DNA of 64,000 nt from CADEGL01 sp050180485 (GCA_050180485.1 JBFXED010000011.1:37307-101306), one strand, 5' to 3'. Positions 37,234-46,445 are shown, counted from the stretch's first letter. The notes: a model not told the origin generated them from the letters alone. Made by a program: numbers and translations.

Positions 37234-37989
37234 TCAAGCCTTCTTCTTTTTCTTCGCCGCCACCTGGCGCCAGTTCACCGGCAGAATGGCATAGGCCACC
37301 TGGGCCTCGGTGTTGCCGGCCTCGTAGATCATCGGCGTGCCGGCGGGCAGCCAGATGCCGTCGCCGGGCTTGATCGGATATTTCTTGCCGCGCACGTGGA
37401 TGATGAGCGTGCCCTTGAGGCCGTAGAAATATTCGTCGTAGTGGACGGTCCATGGGAACTTCACGTTGCGGAAGCGCGACATGCCGCAGCCGAGCGTTGT
37501 GCTGATGTCCACGTCCACGTCGCGGCCGATCTTGCAGTAACCCGGCGGGCCCCAGAACCGGCCGAAGACGCGCTTGCCCTTGCGGATCAGCTTGATCGAC
37601 TTGTTCTTGTGCGAAGCCACCTTGGGTTTGCCGCCGCGCTTCTCCACCCCGCGCCAATCGGCGGGATAGATGGCGAACATCAGCGAGGTCTTTCCTTTGG
37701 CCCGGTAGGTCAGCCTGGTGTCGCGGGGCAGCCAGATGCCGTCGCCGGGCTTCATCACATATTTTTTGCCGCGCGCGCGGATGGTCAGCGAGCCGGTGAG
37801 GCAGCGGAAATATTCGTCGTATTTCACCGTCCACGGCAGATCGATGCCTTTGAACTCGACGACGCCGCAGCCCATGGTCTTGCTGTTGTGAGTATGCACG
37901 TCGCGGCCCGCGCGCACATAGCCCGTCACCTCGGGCAATGTCTCGTACTTGCGCTTCGCTTTCTTGATGAATTCGACCTTGCCCACCAT
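37234..37989 (-). CDS. Two-domain cupin protein
   Basis: 251 residues with two EutQ-like cupin domains (about 20-115 and 145-240). Each carries PWTV-x-YDEYF, a G-LTIRARGKKY-type strand, and MKPGDGIWLP. Classic HxH metal ligands are mostly missing, so enzymatic activity is uncertain and ligand binding is possible. The chain is strongly basic and ends AAKKKKKA. Last of three tandem cupin genes and convergent with maf (four-base gap). Confidence 0.82.
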   Translation of the reverse strand: MVGKVEFIKKAKRKYETLPEVTGYVRAGRDVHTHNSKTMGCGVVEFKGIDLPWTVKYDEYFRCLTGSLTIRARGKKYVMKPGDGIWLPRDTRLTYRAKGKTSLMFAIYPADWRGVEKRGGKPKVASHKNKSIKLIRKGKRVFGRFWGPPGYCKIGRDVDVDISTTLGCGMSRFRNVKFPWTVHYDEYFYGLKGTLIIHVRGKKYPIKPGDGIWLPAGTPMIYEAGNTEAQVAYAILPVNWRQVAAKKKKKA

Positions 37990-37999
37990 CGCTTCGCCT

Positions 38000-38374
38000 C
38001 TATTTCACGCCGTGGATTCGTTTCCAATCGATCGGATAGACCATGTAGAGGGCGCGCGCCCTCTTCTTGCACTCGTAGACGATCTTGGTGTTCGCGGGCA
38101 GCCATAGCCCGTCGCCCGGATCGATGTGATAGGCCTTGCGTCCGACCCGGATAGTCAGCCGGCCCGACAGGCCGAACAGATATTCGTCGTAGAGCAGCGT
38201 CCATTCGAAGCGGCAGGTCTTGTACTCGGCCACGCCGCCTCCGAACGTCGCGGAGATGTCGGGGCCGACGTCCCGAGCCAGCTGGCGCCAGCCCGGGGGC
38301 GTTGGTTTCCGTTCGAAGCGCCGCGCGGCCTTCTTGATGAACTTGATGCGCGGCCTGGGTTTGCGCGGTTTCAT
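38000..38374 (-). CDS. Single-domain cupin protein
   Basis: 124 residues, one EutQ-like cupin domain with FEWTLLYDEYLFGLSGRLTIRVGRKAYHIDPGDGLWLP split across two sheets. The N-terminus is basic (MKPRKPRPRIKFIKKAARRFERKP). Its ATG overlaps the upstream cupin's stop (ATGA), and the two-domain cupin follows ten bases downstream. Its domain is closest to that of its upstream neighbour (LTIRVGRKAYHI shared), which suggests local duplication. Function unknown. Confidence 0.8.
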   Translation of the reverse strand: MKPRKPRPRIKFIKKAARRFERKPTPPGWRQLARDVGPDISATFGGGVAEYKTCRFEWTLLYDEYLFGLSGRLTIRVGRKAYHIDPGDGLWLPANTKIVYECKKRARALYMVYPIDWKRIHGVK

Positions 38375-38751
38375 TTCTTTTTCTTCTTGGCCTTCTTCTC
38401 TTCGATCTGACGCCAGTTGACCGGATAGACCATGTAGACGGCGGTGGCCTTTCCCTTGGCCTCGTAGATCAGCTTGGTGTTCGCGGGCAGCCACAACCCG
38501 TCGCCCGGCTTGATATGATAGGCCTTGCGCCCGACGCGGATCGTCAGCGTGCCGGTCAGGCCGTAGAAATACTCGTCGTACTTCACGGTCCACGGCATCT
38601 TGATGTTGGTGAACTCACAGACGCCGCCGCCCATCGTTGTGCTGATGTCGACGTCGACGTCGCGGCCCAGGCGCGCCGTTCCCGGCGACACGGCCATTTT
38701 CGTGAACTTGCGCTTCGCGCGCTTGACGAACTTGATCGCGGACTTGGCCAT
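38371..38751 (-). CDS. Single-domain cupin protein
   Basis: 126 residues, one EutQ-like cupin domain (PWTVKYDEYFYGLTG, LTIRVGRKAYHIKPGDGLWLP). It begins MAKSAIKFVKRAKRKFTK and ends with an almost pure lysine tail (EEKKAKKKKK). First gene of the three-gene cupin operon, divergent from rng across about 118 bases. The basic ends suggest contact with nucleic acid or acidic membrane surfaces (inference). Confidence 0.8.
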   Translation of the reverse strand: MAKSAIKFVKRAKRKFTKMAVSPGTARLGRDVDVDISTTMGGGVCEFTNIKMPWTVKYDEYFYGLTGTLTIRVGRKAYHIKPGDGLWLPANTKLIYEAKGKATAVYMVYPVNWRQIEEKKAKKKKK

Positions 38752-38869
38752 CGTGCTCTCCCTCGGTTTATCGTTGAGAAAACGGTAGCAGCGCCCCGGT
38801 GCGCATGCAATGCGTGGCGCGTTGCGCGCGCGTGTCCCACGCCCTAGCCTTGTCGCCGATGGGGGATGG

Positions 38870-40282
38870 ATGGCCATACCGCTCGAACTTCTGATCGACG
38901 ATTCGCCGGGCGAGTTGCGCGCGGCCCTGCGCGAGGGCGGGCGGCTGGTCGAGCTGATCGTCGAGCGGGCCGGGCACGAGAGCATCGTCGGTAACGTCTA
39001 TCTTGGCCGTATCGAGCGCGTGTTGCCCGGGCTGGATGCGGCCTTCGTCGATATCGGCCTTGCGCGCAGCGGCTTTCTTGCCCGCATCGAGGGTTTGGAC
39101 GGCGCGCGCTTGGCCGAAGGCGCACGCGTGTTGGTGCAAGCGACCAAGGACGGCGTGGGCGAGAAGGGCGTGGCGCTGACCATGCGGATCGCGTTGCCCG
39201 GCCGGCATCTGGTCTATGCGCCGCTGGAAAATGGCATCACCTTGAGCCGCCGGATCGTCGACGCGGACGAACGTAAACGCGTCGGCGCGCTGGTCGCCGC
39301 CGTGGCCGCGTCGGAAGGCGCCTATGTCGTCCGCACTGGCGCCGTCGCGGCCAGCGAGGCCGATCTGCGGGACGAAGCCGCGCACCTGTCCGCCTTGTGG
39401 GAGGGTATCGAATCGGGGCGCGACCAGGGTACACCGCCGGCCTGCCTCCACCGAGAGCCCGGCGCGGTCGCGCGCCTTTTGCGCGATTGGGCGGCGGCCG
39501 GGCTTTCCCGGGTCGTCATCGACGGGCGCGAGGCCCACGCGGCGGCGCTGGCCCATGCGCGCGCGCATCTGTCCGAAATCGCATCCGCCATCCGTCTTCA
39601 TGGCGAGATCGAACCTTTGTTCGAGATGGAAGGCGTCGAGGAGGAGATCGAGGCCGCCTTGCAACCGCGGGTGCGGCTTTCTTCCGGCGGCGAGATCGTT
39701 ATCGAGCGCACCGAGGCGCTGACGGTCGTCGACGTGAACAGCGGGGCTCACACCGCGCGTGGCCGGGCGGAGGACACGATCCGCGACACCAATCTGGAGG
39801 CGGCCGACGAGATTGCGCGGCAGATCCGCTTGCGCGGCCTGGCCGGGCGGATCGTGGTCGATTTCATCGCCATGGAACGCGCCGACGACCGGCGGCGGGT
39901 GCAGCAGGCGCTGGAGCGCGCCTTGGCCGGAGACCGCTCGCCCGTGCGCGTGGGCGGCTTCTCGCCGCTCGGCCTCTTGGAGATCACGCGCCGGCGCGGA
40001 CGGGAATCGCTGGCCGAGACTCTGTGCGAGCCGTTCGCGCCGGTCGCCGTGGTCCGGACCGCGCTGACCGTGGCGCTGGAGGCGTTGCGCGCCGCGCGGC
40101 GCAGTGCCGCGGCCGCGCCCGGCCGAACGCTCACCCTCCTGGCCGCGCCCGAGATCGTCGAGGCACTGAAGGCAGAGGCCGCCGTGGCCCGCGCGACATT
40201 GGAAGGCGCCCTGGGGCGGCCTCTCGGGTTGCAGGCGCGCGCGGACGTGGATCGCGAATCGTACGAGATCGTCGTTGGCTGA
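38870..40282 (+). CDS. rng: Ribonuclease E/G family protein
   Basis: 470 residues, RNase G size without the long RNase E scaffold. An S1-like N-terminal region (VGNVYLGRIERVLPGLDAAFVDIG) precedes the catalytic DNase I-like domain with metal-binding Asp residues in TVVDVNSGAHT and RIVVDFIAMERADDR. It cuts single-stranded RNA in rRNA and mRNA maturation. The start MAIPLELL at 38870 follows a GGGGGATGG purine run. In related genomes it follows maf and precedes yacG directly; here other genes have been inserted on both sides. Confidence 0.9.
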   Translation: MAIPLELLIDDSPGELRAALREGGRLVELIVERAGHESIVGNVYLGRIERVLPGLDAAFVDIGLARSGFLARIEGLDGARLAEGARVLVQATKDGVGEKGVALTMRIALPGRHLVYAPLENGITLSRRIVDADERKRVGALVAAVAASEGAYVVRTGAVAASEADLRDEAAHLSALWEGIESGRDQGTPPACLHREPGAVARLLRDWAAAGLSRVVIDGREAHAAALAHARAHLSEIASAIRLHGEIEPLFEMEGVEEEIEAALQPRVRLSSGGEIVIERTEALTVVDVNSGAHTARGRAEDTIRDTNLEAADEIARQIRLRGLAGRIVVDFIAMERADDRRRVQQALERALAGDRSPVRVGGFSPLGLLEITRRRGRESLAETLCEPFAPVAVVRTALTVALEALRAARRSAAAAPGRTLTLLAAPEIVEALKAEAAVARATLEGALGRPLGLQARADVDRESYEIVVG

Positions 40283-40306
40283 GCGCATCCAGGGGATCAC
40301 CGCAGC

Positions 40307-41194
40307 ATGACCGCCATTACCGCAGACCAGCGCGACCCGCTTTATGCCCGCGGCGTCGCCTTCATGCTGGCAGCCGGCGCCTTCGCCAGCGTGAACGGTG
40401 TCCTCTTCCGCAACATCGAGGCCGCGACCGACTGGCAAATCATCTTTTGGCGCAACAGCACCATGTTCCTGTTCCTGATCGGGCTGCTCGCGGTGCGCAG
40501 TCGAGGCGCCGTGACGACAGCGTTCCGCGCGGCGGGCAGGCCGGGCCTGATCGGCGGGCTGATCTTGGGCGCGGGCAATATCTTTTTCGCTCTATCGATC
40601 ATCCATACCACGGTCGCCAACGCGCTGTTCATCTTGTCGGCGTCGCCCTTCATCTCGGCGATCCTGGCGTGGTTCCTTCTGCGCGAGCATGTCCAACGCC
40701 GCACGGTCCTGGCCATGATCGTGGCCTTGGTGGGCGTGGGCGTGATGGTGATGGAGGGATTGGGGGCGGGGCGCTTGTTCGGCAATGTGATGGCCGTGGG
40801 TACGACCTTGGCCCATGCGGGCTTCGTGGTCTCGCTGCGCTACGGGCGCCACACCGACATGCTGCCGTCCATCGTCGTCGCCGGCGCCTCCGCCGCCATC
40901 GTGGCGTTCGCGGTCGGCGGATCCATCGCGGTCTCGTGGCACGATTTCGCGATGTGCGCGATGATGGGCATGGGTGCCATGTCGATCGGCTTCATCTGCT
41001 TTACGATGGGGTCGCGCCATGTGCCGGCCGCGCAGGTCGCGCTCCTGTCGCTCTCCGAGGTCGTGCTGGGGCCGATCTGGGTCGCGCTGATGGTCGACGA
41101 GCTGCCCAGCGTGCTGACCTTGATCGGCGGAACCTTGGTTCTGTCGGCCATCGTGGGCCAGGCCGTGATCGGGATGCGCCGTTCGGTCAGGTGA
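40307..41194 (+). CDS. EamA family (DMT superfamily) transporter
   Basis: 295-residue inner-membrane protein with about ten hydrophobic helices in two EamA halves (for example ASVNGVLFRNIEAATDWQIIFWR, ANALFILSASPFISAILAWFLL and LSEVVLGPIWVALMVDELPS). Members export metabolites such as amino acids or nucleosides; the substrate is unknown. It starts 24 bases after rng and overlaps the convergent DUF4010 gene by eight bases. Confidence 0.88.
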   Translation: MTAITADQRDPLYARGVAFMLAAGAFASVNGVLFRNIEAATDWQIIFWRNSTMFLFLIGLLAVRSRGAVTTAFRAAGRPGLIGGLILGAGNIFFALSIIHTTVANALFILSASPFISAILAWFLLREHVQRRTVLAMIVALVGVGVMVMEGLGAGRLFGNVMAVGTTLAHAGFVVSLRYGRHTDMLPSIVVAGASAAIVAFAVGGSIAVSWHDFAMCAMMGMGAMSIGFICFTMGSRHVPAAQVALLSLSEVVLGPIWVALMVDELPSVLTLIGGTLVLSAIVGQAVIGMRRSVR

Positions 41195-42443
41195 GCGCGA
41201 GGACGGCGCCGCCAGCCGCCAGGCTGGCGCCCAACGCGCCCGCCACCCGTGTGCCGAAACCGGTGCCACCCAGGTAGAAGGCCAACCCCGCCTTGACCAA
41301 GGTGTTTACCGCCGCGGCGAGGCAGATGGCGTTCGCCACCATGTGCTCCGGCGGTGCGCTCTCGCCTATATTGGCCAAGGTCAGTGCGATGGCGTCCACA
41401 TCCGCCAATCCGGACGCCGCGGCCAAAAGATAGGTGCCCATATCGCCCAGCCAGGCGCTGAGCGCGCGCGACAGAACCGCGATGGCCGCAAGGAACAGGC
41501 CGAAGCGCAGCGCCAGCACGAACTCAAACGGGTTGCGGTGTCCGTTCTGCACGCCGTTCGCCGTCTCGGCGCGACCCCGCCGGACCAGCCAGGCGGCGAT
41601 CACGAAATTCGCGGCAGCGGCGGCGGTGAAGGGCGGCCAAAGTATCTCGAACAGCGCGGGGTGCACGACGCTGACCAACAGGATCAGGCGCGGGAACATG
41701 GTGGCGCAGGCCAGCGCCACGCCGCCCGCATAGAGCGGTGCCAGGGCCGCGCTGCCCTTGGCCTGACGCGACAGGCTGGCGGTCACGGCGGTGGAGGAGA
41801 CGATGCCGCCCGCGACCGCCGCCAGCACGATGCCGCGCCTGGCCCCGGCCACCTTGATCGCCACGTAGCCGACGAAGGAGAGGCCCGTGACCAGCACGAC
41901 CATCCACCAGAGCTTGTAAGGATTGAGCGCGTGCCAGGGGCCGAAACCTTGATTCGGCAGAACCGGCAGCAGGACGACCGACATCATCAGTAGCTTCAGG
42001 ACGGCCATCAGCTCTTCGCGCTCGATCCGCTCGATCAGGCGGTGAAGCTGGGGCTTGATGCCGAGCAGAAGAGCGGTCACCACGCCGCCGGCCGCCGCGA
42101 CCTGCATCGAGCCCCGCATGGCGAGCGCGCCGAGCGCGAAGGTGACCAGGCCCGCGACCGTCGTGGTGGCGCCGACGTCGTTCGTGTCTGCCTGGAGGCG
42201 CAGGCGCAGGGCGATCAGGATGACGGCATAGGCCAGGAAGGCCACGGCCATCACTGTGCCGCCCATGGTTTCGGTCAACAAGGCCGCCAACCCGCCCAAC
42301 AGACCGCCGATGGCCAAGGTGCGCACGCCCGCGACGCGGCCGCCCTCGGGCTCGTCGCGGCCGTGCCAGCCGCGCTCGAGCCCGATCAGGACGCCGATCG
42401 CGAGCGCCAGGGCCAGCCGCCGCAGGGTGTCGAAATCATCCAT
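41187..42443 (-). CDS. MgtC/SapB N-terminal plus DUF4010 membrane protein
   Basis: 418-residue multi-spanning membrane protein. The N-terminal quarter matches the MgtC/SapB-type domain (ALAIGVLIGLERGWHGRDE, GVRTLAIGGLLGGLAALL). The rest matches DUF4010 (PYKLWWMVVLVTGLSFVGYVAIK, GGIVSSTAVTASLSRQAKGS). Function unknown; a transport role is guessed from topology. With the EamA gene it separates rng from yacG, which are normally adjacent. Confidence 0.85.
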   Translation of the reverse strand: MDDFDTLRRLALALAIGVLIGLERGWHGRDEPEGGRVAGVRTLAIGGLLGGLAALLTETMGGTVMAVAFLAYAVILIALRLRLQADTNDVGATTTVAGLVTFALGALAMRGSMQVAAAGGVVTALLLGIKPQLHRLIERIEREELMAVLKLLMMSVVLLPVLPNQGFGPWHALNPYKLWWMVVLVTGLSFVGYVAIKVAGARRGIVLAAVAGGIVSSTAVTASLSRQAKGSAALAPLYAGGVALACATMFPRLILLVSVVHPALFEILWPPFTAAAAANFVIAAWLVRRGRAETANGVQNGHRNPFEFVLALRFGLFLAAIAVLSRALSAWLGDMGTYLLAAASGLADVDAIALTLANIGESAPPEHMVANAICLAAAVNTLVKAGLAFYLGGTGFGTRVAGALGASLAAGGAVLALT

Positions 42444-42538
42444 GGCGGCTTTCAGTCTAGGGCAAGCAAAGGGGGGCCGCCATGAAGCCCCTTTCCCGTC
42501 GCCGAAGCTGTGATAGCGTCCCGCCGACGGAGATGGCG

Positions 42539-42748
42539 ATGCGGCAAGCCAACGACAACGATCCCAAGCCCAAGGGCAAATGCCCCATCTGCGGGCGACC
42601 CATGGTGGTCCAGCACCGGCCGTTCTGCTCGCCCCGCTGCAAGGATGTCGATCTGGGCCGCTGGCTGACCGGCGGCTACGTCATCCAGACCGACGAAGAG
42701 CCCGAGCAGGACGAATTTTCGCCCTCCCGGGAGAAGGACGGATCCTAG
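42539..42748 (+). CDS. yacG: DNA gyrase inhibitor YacG
   Basis: 69-residue zinc-finger protein. Four cysteines in CPICGRP and FCSPRCKDVDLGRWL bind zinc; the E. coli protein binds GyrB and inhibits gyrase. The ATG at 42539 has GGAG six bases upstream. In-frame ATGs at 42482 and 42533 exist but fit the family or the ribosome site less well. The acidic tail (DEEPEQDEF) is typical. tRNA-Phe follows 49 bases later. Confidence 0.9.
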   Translation: MRQANDNDPKPKGKCPICGRPMVVQHRPFCSPRCKDVDLGRWLTGGYVIQTDEEPEQDEFSPSREKDGS

Positions 42749-42797
42749 GCCGCCCTTGCTGGACAGGCGGGGGGAAGTTTTCTATAAGCGCGCCCAC

Positions 42798-42873
<76 letters not shown>

Positions 42874-42879
42874 TTCCTT

Positions 42880-43746
42880 TTATGCCCCGAGATTGGATGC
42901 AAAGGCCGCGAAGCGTGCGGCAGGCGCGCTGTTTGGCGTGCCGTCGGGCAGGATCAGCTTCATGTCCTTGGCTAGATCCGCATCCGCCACACGCAATGCG
43001 ATCAGATGTCCGGTCTCGATTTCGTCCGCGACGGCCGAGGCGATCACCAGCGAAATGCCGCGTCCGGCGCGCACCGCGCGCTTGACCGCCTCCGTGCTGC
43101 CGAAGCTACCGAGCGCCGTTAATTGATCGGCCAGAGGTCCCAGCGCCTCGCGCAGAAGCGCACCTGTGCCCGTGCCCGCCTCGCCGCCCAGGATGGGTGC
43201 GCCGGCCAGTTCGCGCGCGGCGATTTCCCGCCGCGTGGCCCAAGGGTGGCCGGGCGAGACGATCACGACGATGGGCTCGCGCCGCCACGTCGTGGCCGCG
43301 AAGCCGGCGCGGCCGTCCCACCATTCCATCAGCGCCAGGTCCGCGCGGCCTGCGGTGAGCCGTTCGCCCACCTCCGGGTTGCGGCCGATCCACAGCTCGA
43401 CTCGGCACGGATCGGCGGCCTGGAACGAGGCCAGCACCGACTGCAGCAGGTATGTTCCCACGTTGGTCGAAGCGGCGATGCGCAGCGGCGCGGTCGCGAT
43501 CACCTCACGCGCGCGTCCCGCGGTGTCCACCAGAGCCCGCGCCAGCGGCGCGAAGGCGGCACCCTGCGGGGTCGGCGCGACGGCATCGGCTCCGCGCGTC
43601 AGCAGTTGCGCGGCCAGTTCGGCCTCGAGTTGCCGCACATGCGCGATGATGGTCGACGGCGACAGGCGCAACCGCCTGGCGGCGGCGCGGAAGCCGCTTT
43701 CATCGAGGACGGCGAGAAATGTCCTGGCGTGCGCGAGGTTGAGCAT
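42880..43746 (-). CDS. ptxE: LysR family regulator of the phosphite operon
   Basis: 288 residues. An N-terminal helix-turn-helix (ARTFLAVLDESGFRAAARRLRLSPSTIIAHVRQLE) is followed by a LysR effector-binding domain (LRIAASTNVGTYLLQSVLASF, ADLALMEWWDGR, GRGISLVIASAVADEIETGHL). Its place at the end of a ptxABCD cluster matches ptxE of Pseudomonas stutzeri WM88. The start at 43746 lies inside ptxD (47-base overlap); ATG 43770 is an alternative. It probably acts at the palindromes before ptxA (inference). Confidence 0.85.
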   Translation of the reverse strand: MLNLAHARTFLAVLDESGFRAAARRLRLSPSTIIAHVRQLEAELAAQLLTRGADAVAPTPQGAAFAPLARALVDTAGRAREVIATAPLRIAASTNVGTYLLQSVLASFQAADPCRVELWIGRNPEVGERLTAGRADLALMEWWDGRAGFAATTWRREPIVVIVSPGHPWATRREIAARELAGAPILGGEAGTGTGALLREALGPLADQLTALGSFGSTEAVKRAVRAGRGISLVIASAVADEIETGHLIALRVADADLAKDMKLILPDGTPNSAPAARFAAFASNLGA

Positions 43747-44752
43747 CGGCGGGCCGTTCGTTGGGGGCATTGACCGCGTCGGGCGGAATTTGACCGGAAA
43801 GAACCGCGACGATGTTTCGCGCGGCGGAAAGTTCGATCTCGCGACGCACGTCCGCGACCGCGGAGCCGATATGGGGCGTCAAGACCGTGCGTGCGCCCTG
43901 TGCCACGAGGCGTGGCTCGATTCCGGCGGGGCGGTCTTCACGCGCCCAGTCCTCGCATTCGAAGACGTCAGCGGCATAGCCCGCGAGGCGTCCGCTTTCC
44001 AGCGCATCGGCCACGGCGGCCTCGTCCACCAGCGAGCCGCGCGCGGGATTGATGAGGCGCGCGCCCGGTTTCATCCGCGTGATGGCGGCCGCGTTCACGA
44101 GAAGCTGGGTGGCTGGCGTCAGCGGCAGGGCTAGGACCAGATAGTCCGAGCGCGCGAGAAGCGTGTCGAAGTCCACCCGTTCGACGTGCTCGGACAGCGG
44201 TTTGGACAGCGTGCCCGCGGTCAGATCATAGCCCAGGAGGCGGCAACCGAAGGGAACGAGGCGCGCGGCAATGGCGCGGCCGACATGGCCGAGGCCGGCG
44301 ATGCCGACAGTGGCATGCGCCACGCCCGCGCCGTAAAGCTCGGGTCGCCATCCAGCGAAGCCGTGGCGGCGGATGCGCGCGTCGGCGGTCACGATATGCC
44401 TGCCGAGCGAGAGCATCAGGCCGATGGCAAGCTCCGCCGTCGGCACGGTCAGAAGGTCTGGCACGATGGTGACCCACACGCCCGCCTTCGTGGCGGCGGC
44501 CGCGTCGATGTTGTCATAGCCTTTGAGCGCCGCGCCGATCACCTTGAGGTCGGGGCACGCGGCAAGAAAGCTCGCGTCGATCCGGTCCGTCATGAAGGCC
44601 AACATCCCATCCGCGTCGCGGCAGCGCTCGCGCACCTCACGGTATGGCCAGGGCTCGAGCGCTTCGTTCACGTCCAGCGCGGCATGGGATGCGAGAAGCG
44701 CGCGCGTTTCCGGAAAGATCCGATTGGTGACGACGATCTTGGGTTTGCGCAT
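43700..44752 (-). CDS. ptxD: Phosphite dehydrogenase
   Basis: NAD-dependent oxidation of phosphite to phosphate. This D-2-hydroxyacid-dehydrogenase family protein (350 residues) keeps the PtxD-specific segments CRDADGMLAFMTDRID, ALKGYDN, VPDLLTVPTAELAIGL and ADVFECEDWARED. The residues important in the P. stutzeri enzyme appear in register: Met54, Lys77, Trp135, Tyr140, Arg238, Glu267, His294 and Ser297. The Rossmann loop is GLGHVG, and Asp176 after it fits NAD rather than NADP. GTG 44773, overlapping the ptxC stop, is an alternative start that would couple translation; the alignment favours 44752. A C-terminal extension overlaps ptxE. Confidence 0.93.
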   Translation of the reverse strand: MRKPKIVVTNRIFPETRALLASHAALDVNEALEPWPYREVRERCRDADGMLAFMTDRIDASFLAACPDLKVIGAALKGYDNIDAAAATKAGVWVTIVPDLLTVPTAELAIGLMLSLGRHIVTADARIRRHGFAGWRPELYGAGVAHATVGIAGLGHVGRAIAARLVPFGCRLLGYDLTAGTLSKPLSEHVERVDFDTLLARSDYLVLALPLTPATQLLVNAAAITRMKPGARLINPARGSLVDEAAVADALESGRLAGYAADVFECEDWAREDRPAGIEPRLVAQGARTVLTPHIGSAVADVRREIELSAARNIVAVLSGQIPPDAVNAPNERPADAQPRARQDISRRPR

Positions 44753-44769
44753 GGCCGAGGAATCCGGGC

Positions 44770-45573
44770 TCACTTGAGCGCACGCCGCAGTGTTGCGCCG
44801 ATCACATCGACCACGGTGACACAGGCCAGGATGCAGAGAAGGATGGCCGATACCTGAGCGTATTCGAGCACGCGCAAGGCCGCGATCAATTCGAAGCCGA
44901 TGCCGCCCGCGCCGACCGCGCCCAGCACCGTGGAGGCGCGGAAATTATACTCCCAGCGATAGATCGTCGTGTCCGCCAGTTGCGGCAGGACCTGGGGCAT
45001 CACCGCGTGGACGACGACCTGGAACGGCGTGGCGCCGGCGGCGCGCGCGGCCTCGATGGGCTTGGGATCGACGTGTTCGATGCTCTCGGCGAAGAACTTG
45101 CCGACCATGCCGATCGAATGGATGCCGAGTGCCAGGACACCGGGCAGGGCGCCGAACCCGACCATGGCCACCAGGATGATGCCCATGATGAGTTCGGGGA
45201 TCGAGCGCAGCAGGTTGAGGACCAGCCGGCTGGCGTAATAGATCGCGGAGTGCGGTGTCGTGTTGTGCGCGGCGAGCAGCGCCAGGGGCAGCGACAGGAT
45301 CACGGCCAGCGCGGTGCCAGCGATCGACATGGCCAGCGTGTCGACCAGCGGCTGCAACCATTTCGCCAAGCGGCTGAAATCCGGCGGGAACATCTCCGCC
45401 GAAAGCTGGCGGACGGCGGGCCAGGCGTCGGCGAAGCGCGCCGGGTTCAGAAGGCCGGTCACGCCCATGGCACCAACGACGACGGCCAGAATGGCCGCGA
45501 GCACCGCCGCATATTTACCGCGCGCGGCGGTGTCCCGCGCCAGGATGGCCTCGTGGCGGGCGGCGGCACTCAT
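44770..45573 (-). CDS. ptxC: Phosphite ABC transporter permease (PhnE-like)
   Basis: 267-residue inner-membrane permease with about six helices, of the PhnE/PtxC family. Features: DTLAMSIAGTALAVILSLPLALLAAHN, LNLLRSIPELIMGIILV, and the ATPase-contacting loop EAARAAGATPFQVVVHAVMPQVLPQ. With PtxA and PtxB it imports phosphite. Its start overlaps the ptxB stop (ATGA) and its stop overlaps a possible GTG start of ptxD. Confidence 0.9.
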   Translation of the reverse strand: MSAAARHEAILARDTAARGKYAAVLAAILAVVVGAMGVTGLLNPARFADAWPAVRQLSAEMFPPDFSRLAKWLQPLVDTLAMSIAGTALAVILSLPLALLAAHNTTPHSAIYYASRLVLNLLRSIPELIMGIILVAMVGFGALPGVLALGIHSIGMVGKFFAESIEHVDPKPIEAARAAGATPFQVVVHAVMPQVLPQLADTTIYRWEYNFRASTVLGAVGAGGIGFELIAALRVLEYAQVSAILLCILACVTVVDVIGATLRRALK

Positions 45574-46445
45574 CCCTTGAACTTCGACAGGTCGAGATTC
45601 AGCACGGTCGCTGTCTCGCGCAGGATGTCGTAGGCCTTGTCGTTCGTGGCGACGAAGCCTTCCGCACGGAACGTCTTGAGGATCGCTGGATCCTTGAGGT
45701 CGAGGAAGGACGCCTTGATGGCGTCCCGCAACGCCGGGTCCAGGCTGCCCTGCATGACCATCGGGTAATTGGGGATGGGCGCGCTCTCGGCCAGCACGGT
45801 CAGCTTGGCGCCGTCGATGGTGCCCTTGGCGACCAGGGCGTTGAAGATCTCCTGGCTCATGCCGCCAGCCTGCACCTGCCCCGCCTGGACGGCGCGGGCG
45901 ACCGCGTCATGCGTGCCCAGATACACGGCCGTGTAGTCCTTCTCGGCGATCAGCCCCTCGCGCGCCAGATAGGCGCGCGGGATCAGATGGCTCGAGGTCG
46001 AGGCGTTGTCGCCGAAGCCCATCGTCTTGCCCTTGATATCCAAGGTCGATTTCACGGGTCCGTTAGCCTGGGTGATGATGACGCTGCGGTAGGTGGGCGA
46101 GCCTTTGGAGACGCCGACCGCAAACGCCTCGATGGAGGGCGCTTTCGACTTCGCCAGCACGTAGGAGAGCGGGCCGAAATACGCCACTTCGATGCGGTTG
46201 AAGCGCATGGCTTCGATCATCGACGAGTAGTCCGTGGTGACCACCAGCTCGATGTCCTTCTTCAGCGCGCCTTCCAGATAAACCTTCAGCGGCTGCGCGT
46301 TCTGGATGATCGTGGACGCGTTCTCGTCCGGCAGCAGCGCGACGCGCAGCTTCGCGGGGTTGGCGTTCTGGGCGAAGGCACCCGCGCCGGCGAAGACGGC
46401 GCCGGTGGCTAGGGACGACAGGAGAAATGTGCGGCGGTTCATCAT
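45570..46445 (-). CDS. ptxB: Phosphite-binding protein of ABC transporter (PhnD-like)
   Basis: 291-residue periplasmic binding protein. The N-terminus MMNRRTFLLSSLATGAVFAGAGAFAQ is a signal peptide with twin arginines, so Tat or Sec export is possible. The mature part has LRVALLPDENAS, VEVAYFGPLSYVLAKSKAPS, GDNASTSSHLIPRAYL and PIPNYPMVMQG, as in phosphonate/phosphite-binding proteins. ATG 46445 has AAGAGG six bases upstream; 46442 is the next codon. Confidence 0.9.
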   Translation of the reverse strand: MMNRRTFLLSSLATGAVFAGAGAFAQNANPAKLRVALLPDENASTIIQNAQPLKVYLEGALKKDIELVVTTDYSSMIEAMRFNRIEVAYFGPLSYVLAKSKAPSIEAFAVGVSKGSPTYRSVIITQANGPVKSTLDIKGKTMGFGDNASTSSHLIPRAYLAREGLIAEKDYTAVYLGTHDAVARAVQAGQVQAGGMSQEIFNALVAKGTIDGAKLTVLAESAPIPNYPMVMQGSLDPALRDAIKASFLDLKDPAILKTFRAEGFVATNDKAYDILRETATVLNLDLSKFKG

